Below, in pieces: positions 7,841 to 15,112 of a stretch of 26,087 nt of DNA. The translations under genes were made by a program, and so were the position numbers. The notes below the pieces were generated by a model. The model did not search any database and was not told where the DNA came from. It saw only the letters and a list, made by a program, of their open reading frames with translations. This DNA is from Hyphomicrobiales bacterium (GTDB taxonomy: Bacteria > Pseudomonadota > Alphaproteobacteria > Rhizobiales > Xanthobacteraceae): contig JAPLPC010000421.1 of assembly GCA_026400425.1 (NCBI GenBank), forward strand, positions 1 to 26,087. The letters are read 5' to 3'. Positions within the stretch are counted from its first letter, which is position 1, and each line of letters begins with the position of its first letter.

Positions 7841-9238
7841 CTAGCCCGCGATCTCCTTGATCCGCGCGATCAGCTCATCGACGGCTTTTTCCACCGGCAC
7901 CTTCTCGCTAACCACGCGGTTCATGGCCTTGGCCCAGACGTTCTCGTTGTTGAGAATGGTGAACTTGTAGTTCTTGGTGAAATCGAAAGGCGTCGTGCCG
8001 CCCATAAACTGGGTGTAGACCGCCTTGCGATGCTTGTCGGCCTGCCAGAAGGGCGAGGCTTGACCCGCCTTGGTGACGGGGAACCAGCGGCCCAGCGCAC
8101 CTTCCACATAAGGCTGCAGGTTTTCCTCCTCGAGCAGGAACTTGACAAATTCCCGCGCGCCCGCCTTGTTCTTCGATTGCGAGAAGATCATGCCGGTCTT
8201 GACGTCCGAGCGATATTTGATCGGTGTGCCATCCGGCTTGTTGGGGAACGAGGCGGTGATGATGGTGTCTTCATAGGCCTTCTTGCCGGCGGCACGCTGT
8301 TCCGGCGTCAGCGATTGGTTCTGCGAATCCTCGAACCATTTCGCCGCGATCGAGATCGTGAAGTTGTGAGTCATGACGATGCTGCGATTGTGGAAGGCGA
8401 CGTTGTTGTCCGGATCCTTCCATGTCGTCGAGGACGGCGGCGTGCAGCCCTTGATGTAAGTGTCGGTGTAATCGCGCAGTGCGCCGATCAGGCCTTCCCT
8501 GACTTTTGGATCGTCCACCGTGAGCTTGCCGTCGTTGTCGACCAGCTTGACGTTGTAGGCATCGATGAAGGTGTAGAACGACTGCAGCGAGTCCGTGGAC
8601 TCCACGCCCATCGGCTGGCCGACGCCATAGGCACGGCTGCCCGATGCCTTGCGATAGGCCGGCTGCACCTTGTCACACCAGAACGACCAATAGCCCTTCC
8701 AGTCCTTCGGGATGTCCTCCACCTTGAAGCCGGCCTGCTGCAGCATGTCGCTCCAGATCTCCACATGCATCGACTGCTGCTTCAGCGGGAAGCCGTAATA
8801 GCCCTTCTTCTTAGTTTGGCCGTTCATCAGCAGCGCAGTTTCCACCGTGTTCGGCGCGAACTTGTCCATCATCGGCGTCAGGATGTCGGTGATGTCTTCG
8901 AGCTTGCCTTCGAACGCCCATTTGCCGGACGCCTGCACATCATAGGTGTCGGCATAGGCCACATCCGGCGGCGTGCCGGAATCCAGCGCCGCCACCGTCT
9001 TTGGAATCATGTCCTGAATGGCATATTGCGATAGTTCGACCTTGATTTTGGTCTTGTCCTCGAACTTCTTGATCGCGGCCAGCAGCGACTCGTCTTCGGA
9101 TTTGTAGAAGCCCTTGCTGAACCAGACGGTGATGCTCTGCTGGGCTGAAGCGGGTGCTGTGCTCAGCAACAAGCCGGACGCAGCAGCGGCGAATACAAAT
9201 GCGCGGGTACCCTTTTTGACCAAGACCTTGGTAATCAA
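7841..9238 (-). CDS. Extracellular solute-binding protein of a sugar ABC transporter
   Basis: The 465-residue protein has a Sec signal (KKGTRAFVFAAAASGLLL, cleavage after about PASAQ) and the mature start SITVWFSKGF, typical of family 1 periplasmic sugar-binding proteins. The middle shows PPDVAYADTYDVQ and the C-terminal part KNKAGAREFVKFLLEEENLQ, both usual in this family. It would capture a carbohydrate in the periplasm and deliver it to the two permeases encoded downstream; the ligand is not identifiable. The start is TTG 9238, supported by a strong Shine-Dalgarno GGGAGGA six bases upstream. The nearest in-frame alternative would damage the signal peptide. Confidence 0.93.
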   Translation of the reverse strand: MITKVLVKKGTRAFVFAAAASGLLLSTAPASAQQSITVWFSKGFYKSEDESLLAAIKKFEDKTKIKVELSQYAIQDMIPKTVAALDSGTPPDVAYADTYDVQASGKWAFEGKLEDITDILTPMMDKFAPNTVETALLMNGQTKKKGYYGFPLKQQSMHVEIWSDMLQQAGFKVEDIPKDWKGYWSFWCDKVQPAYRKASGSRAYGVGQPMGVESTDSLQSFYTFIDAYNVKLVDNDGKLTVDDPKVREGLIGALRDYTDTYIKGCTPPSSTTWKDPDNNVAFHNRSIVMTHNFTISIAAKWFEDSQNQSLTPEQRAAGKKAYEDTIITASFPNKPDGTPIKYRSDVKTGMIFSQSKNKAGAREFVKFLLEEENLQPYVEGALGRWFPVTKAGQASPFWQADKHRKAVYTQFMGGTTPFDFTKNYKFTILNNENVWAKAMNRVVSEKVPVEKAVDELIARIKEIAG

Positions 9239-9243
9239 GACAC

Positions 9244-9252
9244 GTCCTCCCT
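9244..9252 (-). promoter_or_regulatory. Ribosome binding site that fixes a TTG start
   Basis: On the minus strand AGGGAGGAC ends six bases before TTG at 9238. This near-perfect Shine-Dalgarno supports TTG as the start of the binding-protein gene. Confidence 0.75.
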
Positions 9253-9328
9253 GATGATTATTTTTGGGGGAGAGTACCTCTTTCTCGTGGTGCGTCCAGT
9301 GTAGAAGTCCATGCTGCGCTGCACTTGT

Positions 9329-9350
9329 CTGACAACTTTTCAGTTGTTAG
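9329..9350. promoter_or_regulatory. Inverted repeat in a divergent promoter region (possible operator)
   Basis: CTGACAACT (9329-9337) and AGTTGTTAG (9342-9350) form an inverted repeat matching at 8 of 9 positions around TTTC. It lies in the 141-base gap between two divergently transcribed genes, upstream of the AAGGAG of the plus-strand gene. It could be a repressor site for the sugar transporter or an RNA hairpin in the leader of the plus gene. No regulator gene is adjacent. Confidence 0.35.
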
Positions 9351-9379
9351 GTGTTCACTGTTGCAAGGAGAAAGTATCG

Positions 9380-10129
9380 ATGCTCGCCGCTGCTGCCAAA
9401 GCGCTCTCGCAAATTCTGTCGCCCCCGATGCGCAGCATTCTCTGGAAATCCATCGGCCTTGCTCTGGTGATGATCACCGTGCTGGCGATCGGCATGCAGC
9501 GACTTCTGAGCTGGGCCGCCACCGCTGGCGGCGTCTGGGCCGAGAGCATGGTGGGCTCGGATTATCATAGCATGGTCACCGTGCTGACCTGGATCCTGTC
9601 CGTCGCGGCCGGCCTCAGCGTCGTCGCCGGCGCCATTTTCCTGATGCCGGCGATCACCACGCTGGTGGCGAGCTTTTTTGTCGATGACGTCGCAGACGTG
9701 GTCGAGCGCACGCACTATCCGGCAGAGCGGGCGGGATCGCCGCTTCCGGTCGGGCTCGCAGTAGTCGAAGGCAGCAAGACAGCCTTGCTGACGATTGCGG
9801 TCTATCTGATTGCGCTGCCTTTCGTGTTTTTTGCCGGCATCGGCTTCCTCGTGTTCTTCATCGCGACGGCGTGGCTGCTCGGCCGCGAATATTTCGAACT
9901 CGCCGCGATGCGTTTCCGCTCGCCGGCGGAGGCCAAGGAGATGCGGCGCCGGCATGGGGCGACCGTGTTCACCGCCGGTCTGTTCATCGCGGCTTTCGTG
10001 TCGATCCCGATCGTCAATCTCGCGACGCCGCTGTTCGGCATGGCGTTCATGGTTCACATGCACAAGAAGCTCAGCGGCCCGCGCCCGGAATTGATCGAAC
10101 CGGGGCGGTCAAGAACGCCGGTGGTGTAA
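9380..10129 (+). CDS. EI24/CysZ-like inner-membrane protein
   Basis: This is a 249-residue membrane protein with about four strongly hydrophobic stretches. ILSPPMRSILWKSIGLAL at the start, FLMPAITTLVASFFVDDVAD in the middle and LLGREYFELAAMRF later are typical of the EI24 domain family that includes the sulfate transporter CysZ. In alphaproteobacteria the exact role is not established, and no sulfate-assimilation genes are nearby, so I do not call it cysZ. ATG 9380 is preceded by AAGGAG at nine bases; an in-frame opening at 9311 lacks this. The gene is divergent from the sugar-binding protein gene and convergent with the caspase-like gene. Confidence 0.82.
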   Translation: MLAAAAKALSQILSPPMRSILWKSIGLALVMITVLAIGMQRLLSWAATAGGVWAESMVGSDYHSMVTVLTWILSVAAGLSVVAGAIFLMPAITTLVASFFVDDVADVVERTHYPAERAGSPLPVGLAVVEGSKTALLTIAVYLIALPFVFFAGIGFLVFFIATAWLLGREYFELAAMRFRSPAEAKEMRRRHGATVFTAGLFIAAFVSIPIVNLATPLFGMAFMVHMHKKLSGPRPELIEPGRSRTPVV

Positions 10130-10143
10130 TATCCTTCTGCTCC

Positions 10144-10193
10144 ACCTTCATCGTGAGAAGTGCGCATCGAGCGCGTCTCCTCACCATGAGGGG
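10144..10193. repeat. Short palindromic intergenic repeat
   Basis: CCTTCATCGTGAG (10144-10156) and CTCACCATGAGGG (10180-10192) are inverted copies matching at 11 of 13 positions. The 13-mer CCTCACCATGAGG at 10179-10191 occurs again, exactly, in the repeat near 19.1 kb, so the two elements are related. It lies between two convergent genes and may serve as a shared transcription end. Confidence 0.7.
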
Positions 10194-10202
10194 CGGAGGT
10201 TC

Positions 10203-11984
10203 CTACTTCGCCGCGACGAAATAGAAATCCTGGCGTCCCGAGATCGAGCCGTAGCTGAACGGCTTCTGTTTGCGCCGGGTCAGATCCATCACGTCGTCGC
10301 GAACGTAATCGAACAGCCGACGCACCTCCAGCCCTGGCGTCGGCAGGTTCTTCACCAATGCCGTTGCGAACGGGCTATTGGCGCCGGCGCCATCCAGCGC
10401 AACTTCGCCGTCCTTGGCGGCATATACCACCATCGTTCCGGCTTCGGGCTCGACGGCAGCCAGCCCCTGCGATGCCGAGCGCGACGCCACTTCGAGCGTG
10501 CGCTTCATCTTGTTAGCGAAAGGATTGTTGCGGCAGGCATCGAGGATGACCAGGCGAAGTTTCTTGGCGCGTTCGGCTGCATTGAGGATCTGCCCGAGCG
10601 GAACCGCCTCGAATTCGATATCGCGATCGACGGCGATGCGTGCGTCGACGGGGATGAGGTAATTGACGCCGCCGACTTCCATGCCATGGCCGGCGTAGTA
10701 CACCACTGCCCAGTCGGCATCCTCGGCCTGCACGGCGAATTCGCGCAGTGCCGCCATCAGCGCATCCTTGCGCAGATCTGTAAGGACCGTGACGGAGGAG
10801 AAGCCGGTTTTCTTCAGAGAATCGGCCACGAGCGTCGCATCGCGGCGGGGATTGGTGAGTGCGGACACGCTGGTATAGGCGGAATTGCCGATCACCAACG
10901 CGATGCGGCGATCGCCCGGCCCTGACGGCGATATCGCCGTGGGCGCAACAGTGGCCACCGCGGACGGCGACGCGCTGCCGGTGGGCGCCACTGCCGAGGG
11001 CAAAACGGGTTTGGCCGACGCGATGGATGGAATCTTGATCGATGACGGCGAAGCGGATGGCGCCGATACGACGGGCTTCGCCGCCGCCGTGGCGGCCGAT
11101 GATACGTCGACGCCGTTCAGCGCTGCGAGCCGCTCGCGCGCCTTGTCCTGCGCCCATTTGCCGTTCGCGTATTTCTCCGGCAGCGTCAGCGCCACGGTGA
11201 AATCGTTGCGCGCGGCGGCGGCATTGCCGAGCGCCTCCTGCGCCAGACCGCGATTGGCATAGGCCGCGCCGAAGGATGGATCTAGCCTGATCGCTTCGGA
11301 GAGATCGGCGACGGCACGGTCATATTTAGTAAGCTTCAAATAGATATTGCCGCGATTGTTGCGGGCCAGCGCATCGCGGGGATCGATGCGGATCGCCTCG
11401 CCATAATCACTGATGGCGCGATCATTGTCGCCCTTCAATCCATAGACATAGCCGCGGTTGCGATAGGCGAAATTGTTCTTCGCGTCGAGCCGGATCGCGT
11501 CGTTGAAATCGGCGATGGCGAGGTCGTTGTCGCCCCTGGCGCGAAACAGATCGCCGCGGCTGTTGAAGGCCTGCACGTTGCGCGGATCTATCCGGATGGC
11601 GGCGCTGAAATCGGAGATGGCGAGATCCGGATCGTTCTTCGCCACATAGGCCTTGCCGCGGCTGACATAGGCATCGGCATAGCGCGGATTCATCCCGATG
11701 GCGCGTGAGAAATCCATCAAGGCAAGCGAGAGATCGGAAGCGGCCGCCTTGCGGCTCCAGCGGTTCATGAACTTGATGCCACGATTGCGATAGACGATGG
11801 CGCGGTCGCTGCCGCGATAACGGCCGGAGATGATCTGCCGATCGCAGGCCGCGATCTCGCCGTCGTAGTCCTGGCCGGGATAAATGCAGGCGCGCTTGTC
11901 GCGTTCGAAATCGGCATGCGCGGCCGTCGTGGAAAGGTCGGCCGCAGCAAATGCGACAATCAGCAGAGCAATCGCCTTGAACAT
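10203..11984 (-). CDS. Secreted TPR-repeat protein with C-terminal caspase-like (peptidase C14) domain
   Basis: The 593-residue protein has a Sec signal peptide (MFKAIALLIV..., cleavage after about TAAHA, residue 24). Six consecutive TPR units of about 34 residues follow (about 62-265), each built like RGxxYxxxxDxxxAIxDFxxAIRxDPR. A low-complexity Ala/Ser/Pro linker spans about 294-358. The caspase p20-type domain from about 359 (RRIALVIGNSAY) carries His433 in YYAGHGME and Cys484 in LDACRNNPF, so the catalytic dyad is intact. Bacterial proteins of this kind are likely Arg/Lys-specific proteases or signalling scaffolds in the periplasm; the substrate is unknown. ATG 11984 is preceded by GGGAGA. 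It lies downstream of nth in the same direction, with a 112-base gap. Confidence 0.88.
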   Translation of the reverse strand: MFKAIALLIVAFAAADLSTTAAHADFERDKRACIYPGQDYDGEIAACDRQIISGRYRGSDRAIVYRNRGIKFMNRWSRKAAASDLSLALMDFSRAIGMNPRYADAYVSRGKAYVAKNDPDLAISDFSAAIRIDPRNVQAFNSRGDLFRARGDNDLAIADFNDAIRLDAKNNFAYRNRGYVYGLKGDNDRAISDYGEAIRIDPRDALARNNRGNIYLKLTKYDRAVADLSEAIRLDPSFGAAYANRGLAQEALGNAAAARNDFTVALTLPEKYANGKWAQDKARERLAALNGVDVSSAATAAAKPVVSAPSASPSSIKIPSIASAKPVLPSAVAPTGSASPSAVATVAPTAISPSGPGDRRIALVIGNSAYTSVSALTNPRRDATLVADSLKKTGFSSVTVLTDLRKDALMAALREFAVQAEDADWAVVYYAGHGMEVGGVNYLIPVDARIAVDRDIEFEAVPLGQILNAAERAKKLRLVILDACRNNPFANKMKRTLEVASRSASQGLAAVEPEAGTMVVYAAKDGEVALDGAGANSPFATALVKNLPTPGLEVRRLFDYVRDDVMDLTRRKQKPFSYGSISGRQDFYFVAAK

Positions 11985-11992
11985 CCAGTTCT

Positions 11993-12035
11993 CCCAATTG
12001 CCGCATTGTGGGTGCGGCAATGTGATGAAATTGGG
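11993..12035 (-). promoter_or_regulatory. Leader hairpin covering the ribosome binding site of the caspase-like gene
   Basis: On the minus strand, TTGCCGCA and TGCGGCAA form a perfect 8-base stem around CCCACAA (11998-12020). An outer arm CCCAA (12031-12035) can pair with TTGGG (11993-11997), directly next to the inner stem and covering the GGG of the Shine-Dalgarno before ATG 11984. It could mask the ribosome binding site. It could also be a transcription end for nth, but there is no T tract. Confidence 0.45.
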
Positions 12036-12096
12036 TCGAAAGCAGGCGGAGATTGGTTCCATCTTGCTGTCGTTGCAAGCAGCGGAACGACATCGC

Positions 12097-12762
12097 TCAG
12101 ACGACGGTCTTCTCCGGCCATCTGCAGAGATCGTTGATTAGGCACACTTCACAACGCGGCTTGCGCGCCAAGCAGGTGTAGCGGCCGTGCAGGATCAGCC
12201 AGTGATGGGCGTGCAGCATGAACTGTCGCGGAATCACGCGCTCGAGTTCGAGTTCGACATCGAGCACGTTCTTGCCCGGCGCCATATTGGTGCGGTTGCC
12301 GACGCGGAACACATGGGTATCCACCGCCATCGTGTGTTCGCCGAACGCCATGTTGAGCACCACATTCGCCGTCTTGCGTCCGGCGCCAGGCAGCGACTCC
12401 AGTTCGGCGCGGGTGCGCGGCACCACGCCGCCGAACTCGCGGATCAGTTTTTCCGACAGCGCGATGACGTTCTTCGCCTTGGTGCGATACAGGCCGATGG
12501 TCTTGATATAGTCGCGCACCGCCTCCTCGCCGAGATCGACCATCTTTTGCGGCGTATCGGCGATGGGAAACAGCGCGCGCGTCGCTTTGTTGACCCCGGC
12601 ATCGGTGGCCTGCGCAGACAGCACCACCGCCACCAGGAGCGTGTAGGGATTGAGGTGTTCGAGTTCGCCTTTCGGCTCGGGATTGGCGTTGTGAAACCGC
12701 GAAAATGCCTCGTGGATCTCGGCCGCGGTCCAGCGCTTTAACCGAGGCGCCTTCGGTTTCAC
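12097..12762 (-). CDS. nth: Endonuclease III, DNA glycosylase/AP lyase
   Basis: Nth removes oxidised pyrimidines and cuts the abasic site in base excision repair. The helix-hairpin-helix LPGAGRKTANVVL carries catalytic Lys130, and the catalytic Asp148 lies in AVDTHVFRV. The iron-sulfur cluster cysteines are Cys197, 204, 207 and 213 in the expected C-X6-C-X2-C-X5-C pattern. The 221 residues from GTG 12762 are full length against E. coli (211). The frame stays open upstream and encodes a Lys/Ala-rich stretch (AKIVKAKQVKKALAKA) like N-terminal extensions seen in relatives. No in-frame ATG, GTG or TTG exists there unless one base near 12882-12885 is removed, which would bring TTG 12895 into frame. 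Confidence 0.93.
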   Translation of the reverse strand: MKPKAPRLKRWTAAEIHEAFSRFHNANPEPKGELEHLNPYTLLVAVVLSAQATDAGVNKATRALFPIADTPQKMVDLGEEAVRDYIKTIGLYRTKAKNVIALSEKLIREFGGVVPRTRAELESLPGAGRKTANVVLNMAFGEHTMAVDTHVFRVGNRTNMAPGKNVLDVELELERVIPRQFMLHAHHWLILHGRYTCLARKPRCEVCLINDLCRWPEKTVV

Positions 12763-12935
12763 CGCCTTCGCCAGCGCCTTCTTGACCTGCTTCGCCTTGA
12801 CGATCTTCGCCTTTGCTGGCGTCTTCGGCAGGGCAGCTTTGGCGACGGAGGTTTTGGCGCGGGTGATGGACTGGCGGATGATTTTCGGCGGGCAACGACT
12901 TTCACAGCGACGACGAGCCCAAGCTGTTCAGCGCG

Positions 12936-13400
12936 TTGCTGCGTCCGCACCGCGCGCTGAGCCGCAAGGGTTTTCTCGTGCTGATGGCGTGCCTCAGCGT
13001 GATTTCGTTCAGTGCCGGACTGGTGTTCCTGTGGATGGGTGCCTGGCCGGTGTTCGGCTTTTTCGGGCTCGACGTGCTGGCGATCTACGCAGCCTTCAAG
13101 ATCTACGACCGCCGCGCCAGGGCCACCGAGGAAATCACGGTGACCGCGTCGGAAATCCGGGTGCGGCGCGTCAGCCCGCGCGGCGACGTGGTCGAATGGG
13201 CGTTCAATCCGCTCTGGGTGCAGATCGATCGCGTCGAGCATGCCGAGTTCGGAATCGATCAGCTATTCCTGGTCTCGCGCGGGCGCCGGGTGTCGATCGC
13301 ACGGGTTCTCGGCGCCGAGGAAAAGGCGAGCTTCCTCAGTGCCCTACTGGACGCGCTGGGTCAGGCCAAACGCGGCCCCAACTATCATTCGATGGCATGA
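12936..13400 (+). CDS. DUF2244 family membrane protein, start probably disturbed
   Basis: The conserved body RPHRALSRKGFLVLMACLSV, then two membrane segments (to about LAIYAAFKIYDRRA) and a cytoplasmic tail, matches the DUF2244 family of unknown function. From TTG 12936 the product has 154 residues. In the same frame just upstream the codons still read SAGNDFHSDDEPKLFSALL, which looks like the natural N-terminus, but the frame ends at TGA 12879-12881 with no ATG or GTG. ATG 12878 lies one frame away; removing one T from the TTTT at 12882-12885 would join it (MISAGND...). So the true start is probably 12878 with a one-base error or mutation. TTG 12936 is the formal alternative. Confidence 0.75.
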   Translation: MLRPHRALSRKGFLVLMACLSVISFSAGLVFLWMGAWPVFGFFGLDVLAIYAAFKIYDRRARATEEITVTASEIRVRRVSPRGDVVEWAFNPLWVQIDRVEHAEFGIDQLFLVSRGRRVSIARVLGAEEKASFLSALLDALGQAKRGPNYHSMA

Positions 13401-13454
13401 CAGCTGATCCGGAATCGGGTGGTCTCCCCGCGTGGCCGGGCGTAAATCCGGACG

Positions 13455-14308
13455 ATGATGAATTCTGCCAGAGATATCGTGATGAATGACCATCGCCCGC
13501 TCAAGCCGGGCCTGCGCGATGCGGCGCTGCGCGATTACGACAGCGTCCGCCGCGCCATCGGCTTCATGCACGGGCAATGGAAAGAGCAGCCCAGCATCGA
13601 AGACGTGGCCGATGCCGCCAGCGTCACGTCCGACGAGCTGCATCACCTGTTCCGCCGCTGGGCCGGGCTGACGCCGAAGGCCTTCATGCAGGCGCTGACG
13701 CTGGATCATGCCAAGATGCTGCTGCGCGATTCCGCCAGCGTGCTGGATGCGGCGCTGGATTCAGGCCTCTCCGGACCGGGCCGGTTGCACGATCTGTTCG
13801 TCACCCATGAAGCAATGTCGCCCGGCGAGTGGAAGACCGGCGGCGCGGGCATGGAGCTGCGTTACGGCTTTCATCCGTCGCCGTTCGGCACCGCCATCGT
13901 GATCGCCAGCGAGCGCGGGCTGGCCGGCCTCGCATTCGCCGACGCCGGCGAAGAGCAGGCGGGTTTTCTGGATATGGCGCGGCGCTGGCCGGCTGCCACC
14001 ATGATCGAGGACACGGACGCCACCGCACCGCTGGCGCGTCGCATCTTCGATACGACTTTATGGCGACCGGACCAGCCGCTGCGGGTGGTGTTGATCGGCA
14101 CCGACTTCGAGGTGCGGGTGTGGGAAACGCTGCTGAAGATCCCGATGGGCCGCGCGGTGTGCTATTCCGACATCGCCAGCAACATCGCGCGCCCGAAAGC
14201 CTCGGCGCCCTCGGCAAATCCGGCGCGCTGACCGGCTATCACTGGGGCATCACCCGCAAGCAGGCGATGATCGGTTGGGAAGCCGGGCAGGTGGGTTCGA
14301 CCGGCTAG
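13455..14308 (+). pseudogene. ada: Ada-type HTH/O6-methylguanine-DNA methyltransferase, active site deleted
   Basis: The intact first part (frame from ATG 13455, or ATG 13482) has an AraC-type helix-turn-helix domain at about residues 28-125, then the methyltransferase domain with FEVRVWETLLKIPMGRAVCYSDIA. The usual continuation is a GAAVGANP segment, the catalytic PCHR, and then LGKSGALTGYHWGITRK. Here RPKAS (to 14204) is followed after only five bases by LGKSGALTGYHWG in another frame (from 14210), which runs on to the normal end at TAG 14306. About 58 bases are missing, removing the acceptor Cys and shifting the frame, so the first frame stops at TGA 14229-14231. No active methyltransferase can be made. 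The N-terminal phosphotriester domain of E. coli Ada is also absent, as in many alphaproteobacterial relatives. Confidence 0.88.
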
Positions 14309-14320
14309 AGCTCTTATTGT

Positions 14321-14401
14321 CGTCACCCGACTTGATCGGGTGACCCAGAACACACTGCATCGACTGAGGATACTGGATCGCCCGCTTTCGCGGGCGATGA
14401 C
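14321..14401. repeat. Two-hairpin intergenic repeat
   Basis: CACCCGA/TCGGGTG (14324-14342, five-base loop) and ATCGCCCGC/GCGGGCGAT (14377-14398, TTTC loop) are perfect stems joined by GACCCAGAAC...ATACTGGATCG. The outer ends (CGTCACC, GCGATGAC) are also roughly inverted. It lies between the convergent ada remnant and grpE and resembles a repeat I recall as common in Bradyrhizobium relatives. It may end transcription from both sides. Confidence 0.8.
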
Positions 14402-14411
14402 AGATCGAGCG

Positions 14412-15011
14412 TTATTCGCTCGCCGGCGCAGCCTTGACGCCGCCCTTCGACACGCCGACCAGCGCCGGGCGCAAGACGCGCTCGCCGATGGTGTAGCCGG
14501 CCTGCACGACCTGCACGACGGTGCCCGAGGCCACCGATGCATCCGGCACTTCGTACATGGCTTGATGGAAGTTCGGATCGAACTTCTCGCCGGTCGGATC
14601 GATCTTTTTCACGCCGTGCTTTTCGAGCGCGCTGAGCAGCGAGCGCTCGGTGATTTCGACGCCTTCGATCAGCGACTTCAGGCCGGGGTCGGCCGTTGCC
14701 TTGGCGTCCGCCGGCACCGCGTCGATGGCACGCTGCAGATTGTCGGCGATGTCGACGATGTCGCCGGCAAATTTGGAGACGCCGTAAACCCGTGCGTCGG
14801 CGACCTCCTTCTGGGTGCGCTTGCGCAAGTTTTCCATCTCGGCCAGCGTGCGCAGCATCTTGTCGCGCGCGTCCGCGGCTTCCTTGGTCAGGATTTCGAC
14901 CGAATTGGGTTCCGGATCGTCCGGCATGATGTACGGCTTCGACACCACCGGCTCGGCGGCCGCGGCCGTCTGGTCCTGATTGTTGTCGTTCTGCCCGTTG
15001 GATTCAGTCAT
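14412..15011 (-). CDS. grpE: Nucleotide exchange factor GrpE
   Basis: GrpE drives ADP release from DnaK in the Hsp70 chaperone cycle. The 199-residue protein has an acidic, Gln/Asn-rich N-terminus, then the long dimerisation helix (RDKMLRTLAEMENLRKRTQKE). The C-terminal beta domain follows, with the signature FDPNFHQAMYEVPDASVASG and VVQVVQAGYTIGERVLRPALV. ATG 15011 sits seven bases after GAGAAGG; a GTG directly before it (15014) would be too close. The gene lies 101 bases downstream of hrcA in the same direction, and the two are probably co-transcribed as in many alphaproteobacteria. dnaK is not in the window. Confidence 0.97.
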   Translation of the reverse strand: MTESNGQNDNNQDQTAAAAEPVVSKPYIMPDDPEPNSVEILTKEAADARDKMLRTLAEMENLRKRTQKEVADARVYGVSKFAGDIVDIADNLQRAIDAVPADAKATADPGLKSLIEGVEITERSLLSALEKHGVKKIDPTGEKFDPNFHQAMYEVPDASVASGTVVQVVQAGYTIGERVLRPALVGVSKGGVKAAPASE

Positions 15012-15112
15012 CACGCTGCCTTCTCAAAACACGCCAAATTTGCTGGGGTTGCAGAGCCGGATATCGTGGTTTGCGGGCCAAAAATCAAGCTGAACCGGCC
15101 AGATTGACCCAA

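Noticed and set aside
10203..12762. Caspase-like protein plus nth as a defence or cell-death module
   Set aside because: The caspase-like protein has a signal peptide, nth is ordinary base-excision repair, and no sensor, toxin or mobile gene is adjacent. Position alone does not support a system.
12782..13489. 235-residue plus-strand frame over the nth/DUF2244 region
   Set aside because: It contains ATG 12878, but its later residues are the wrong frame of DUF2244 and resemble no protein. Only its first codons may be relevant, through the suspected one-base error.
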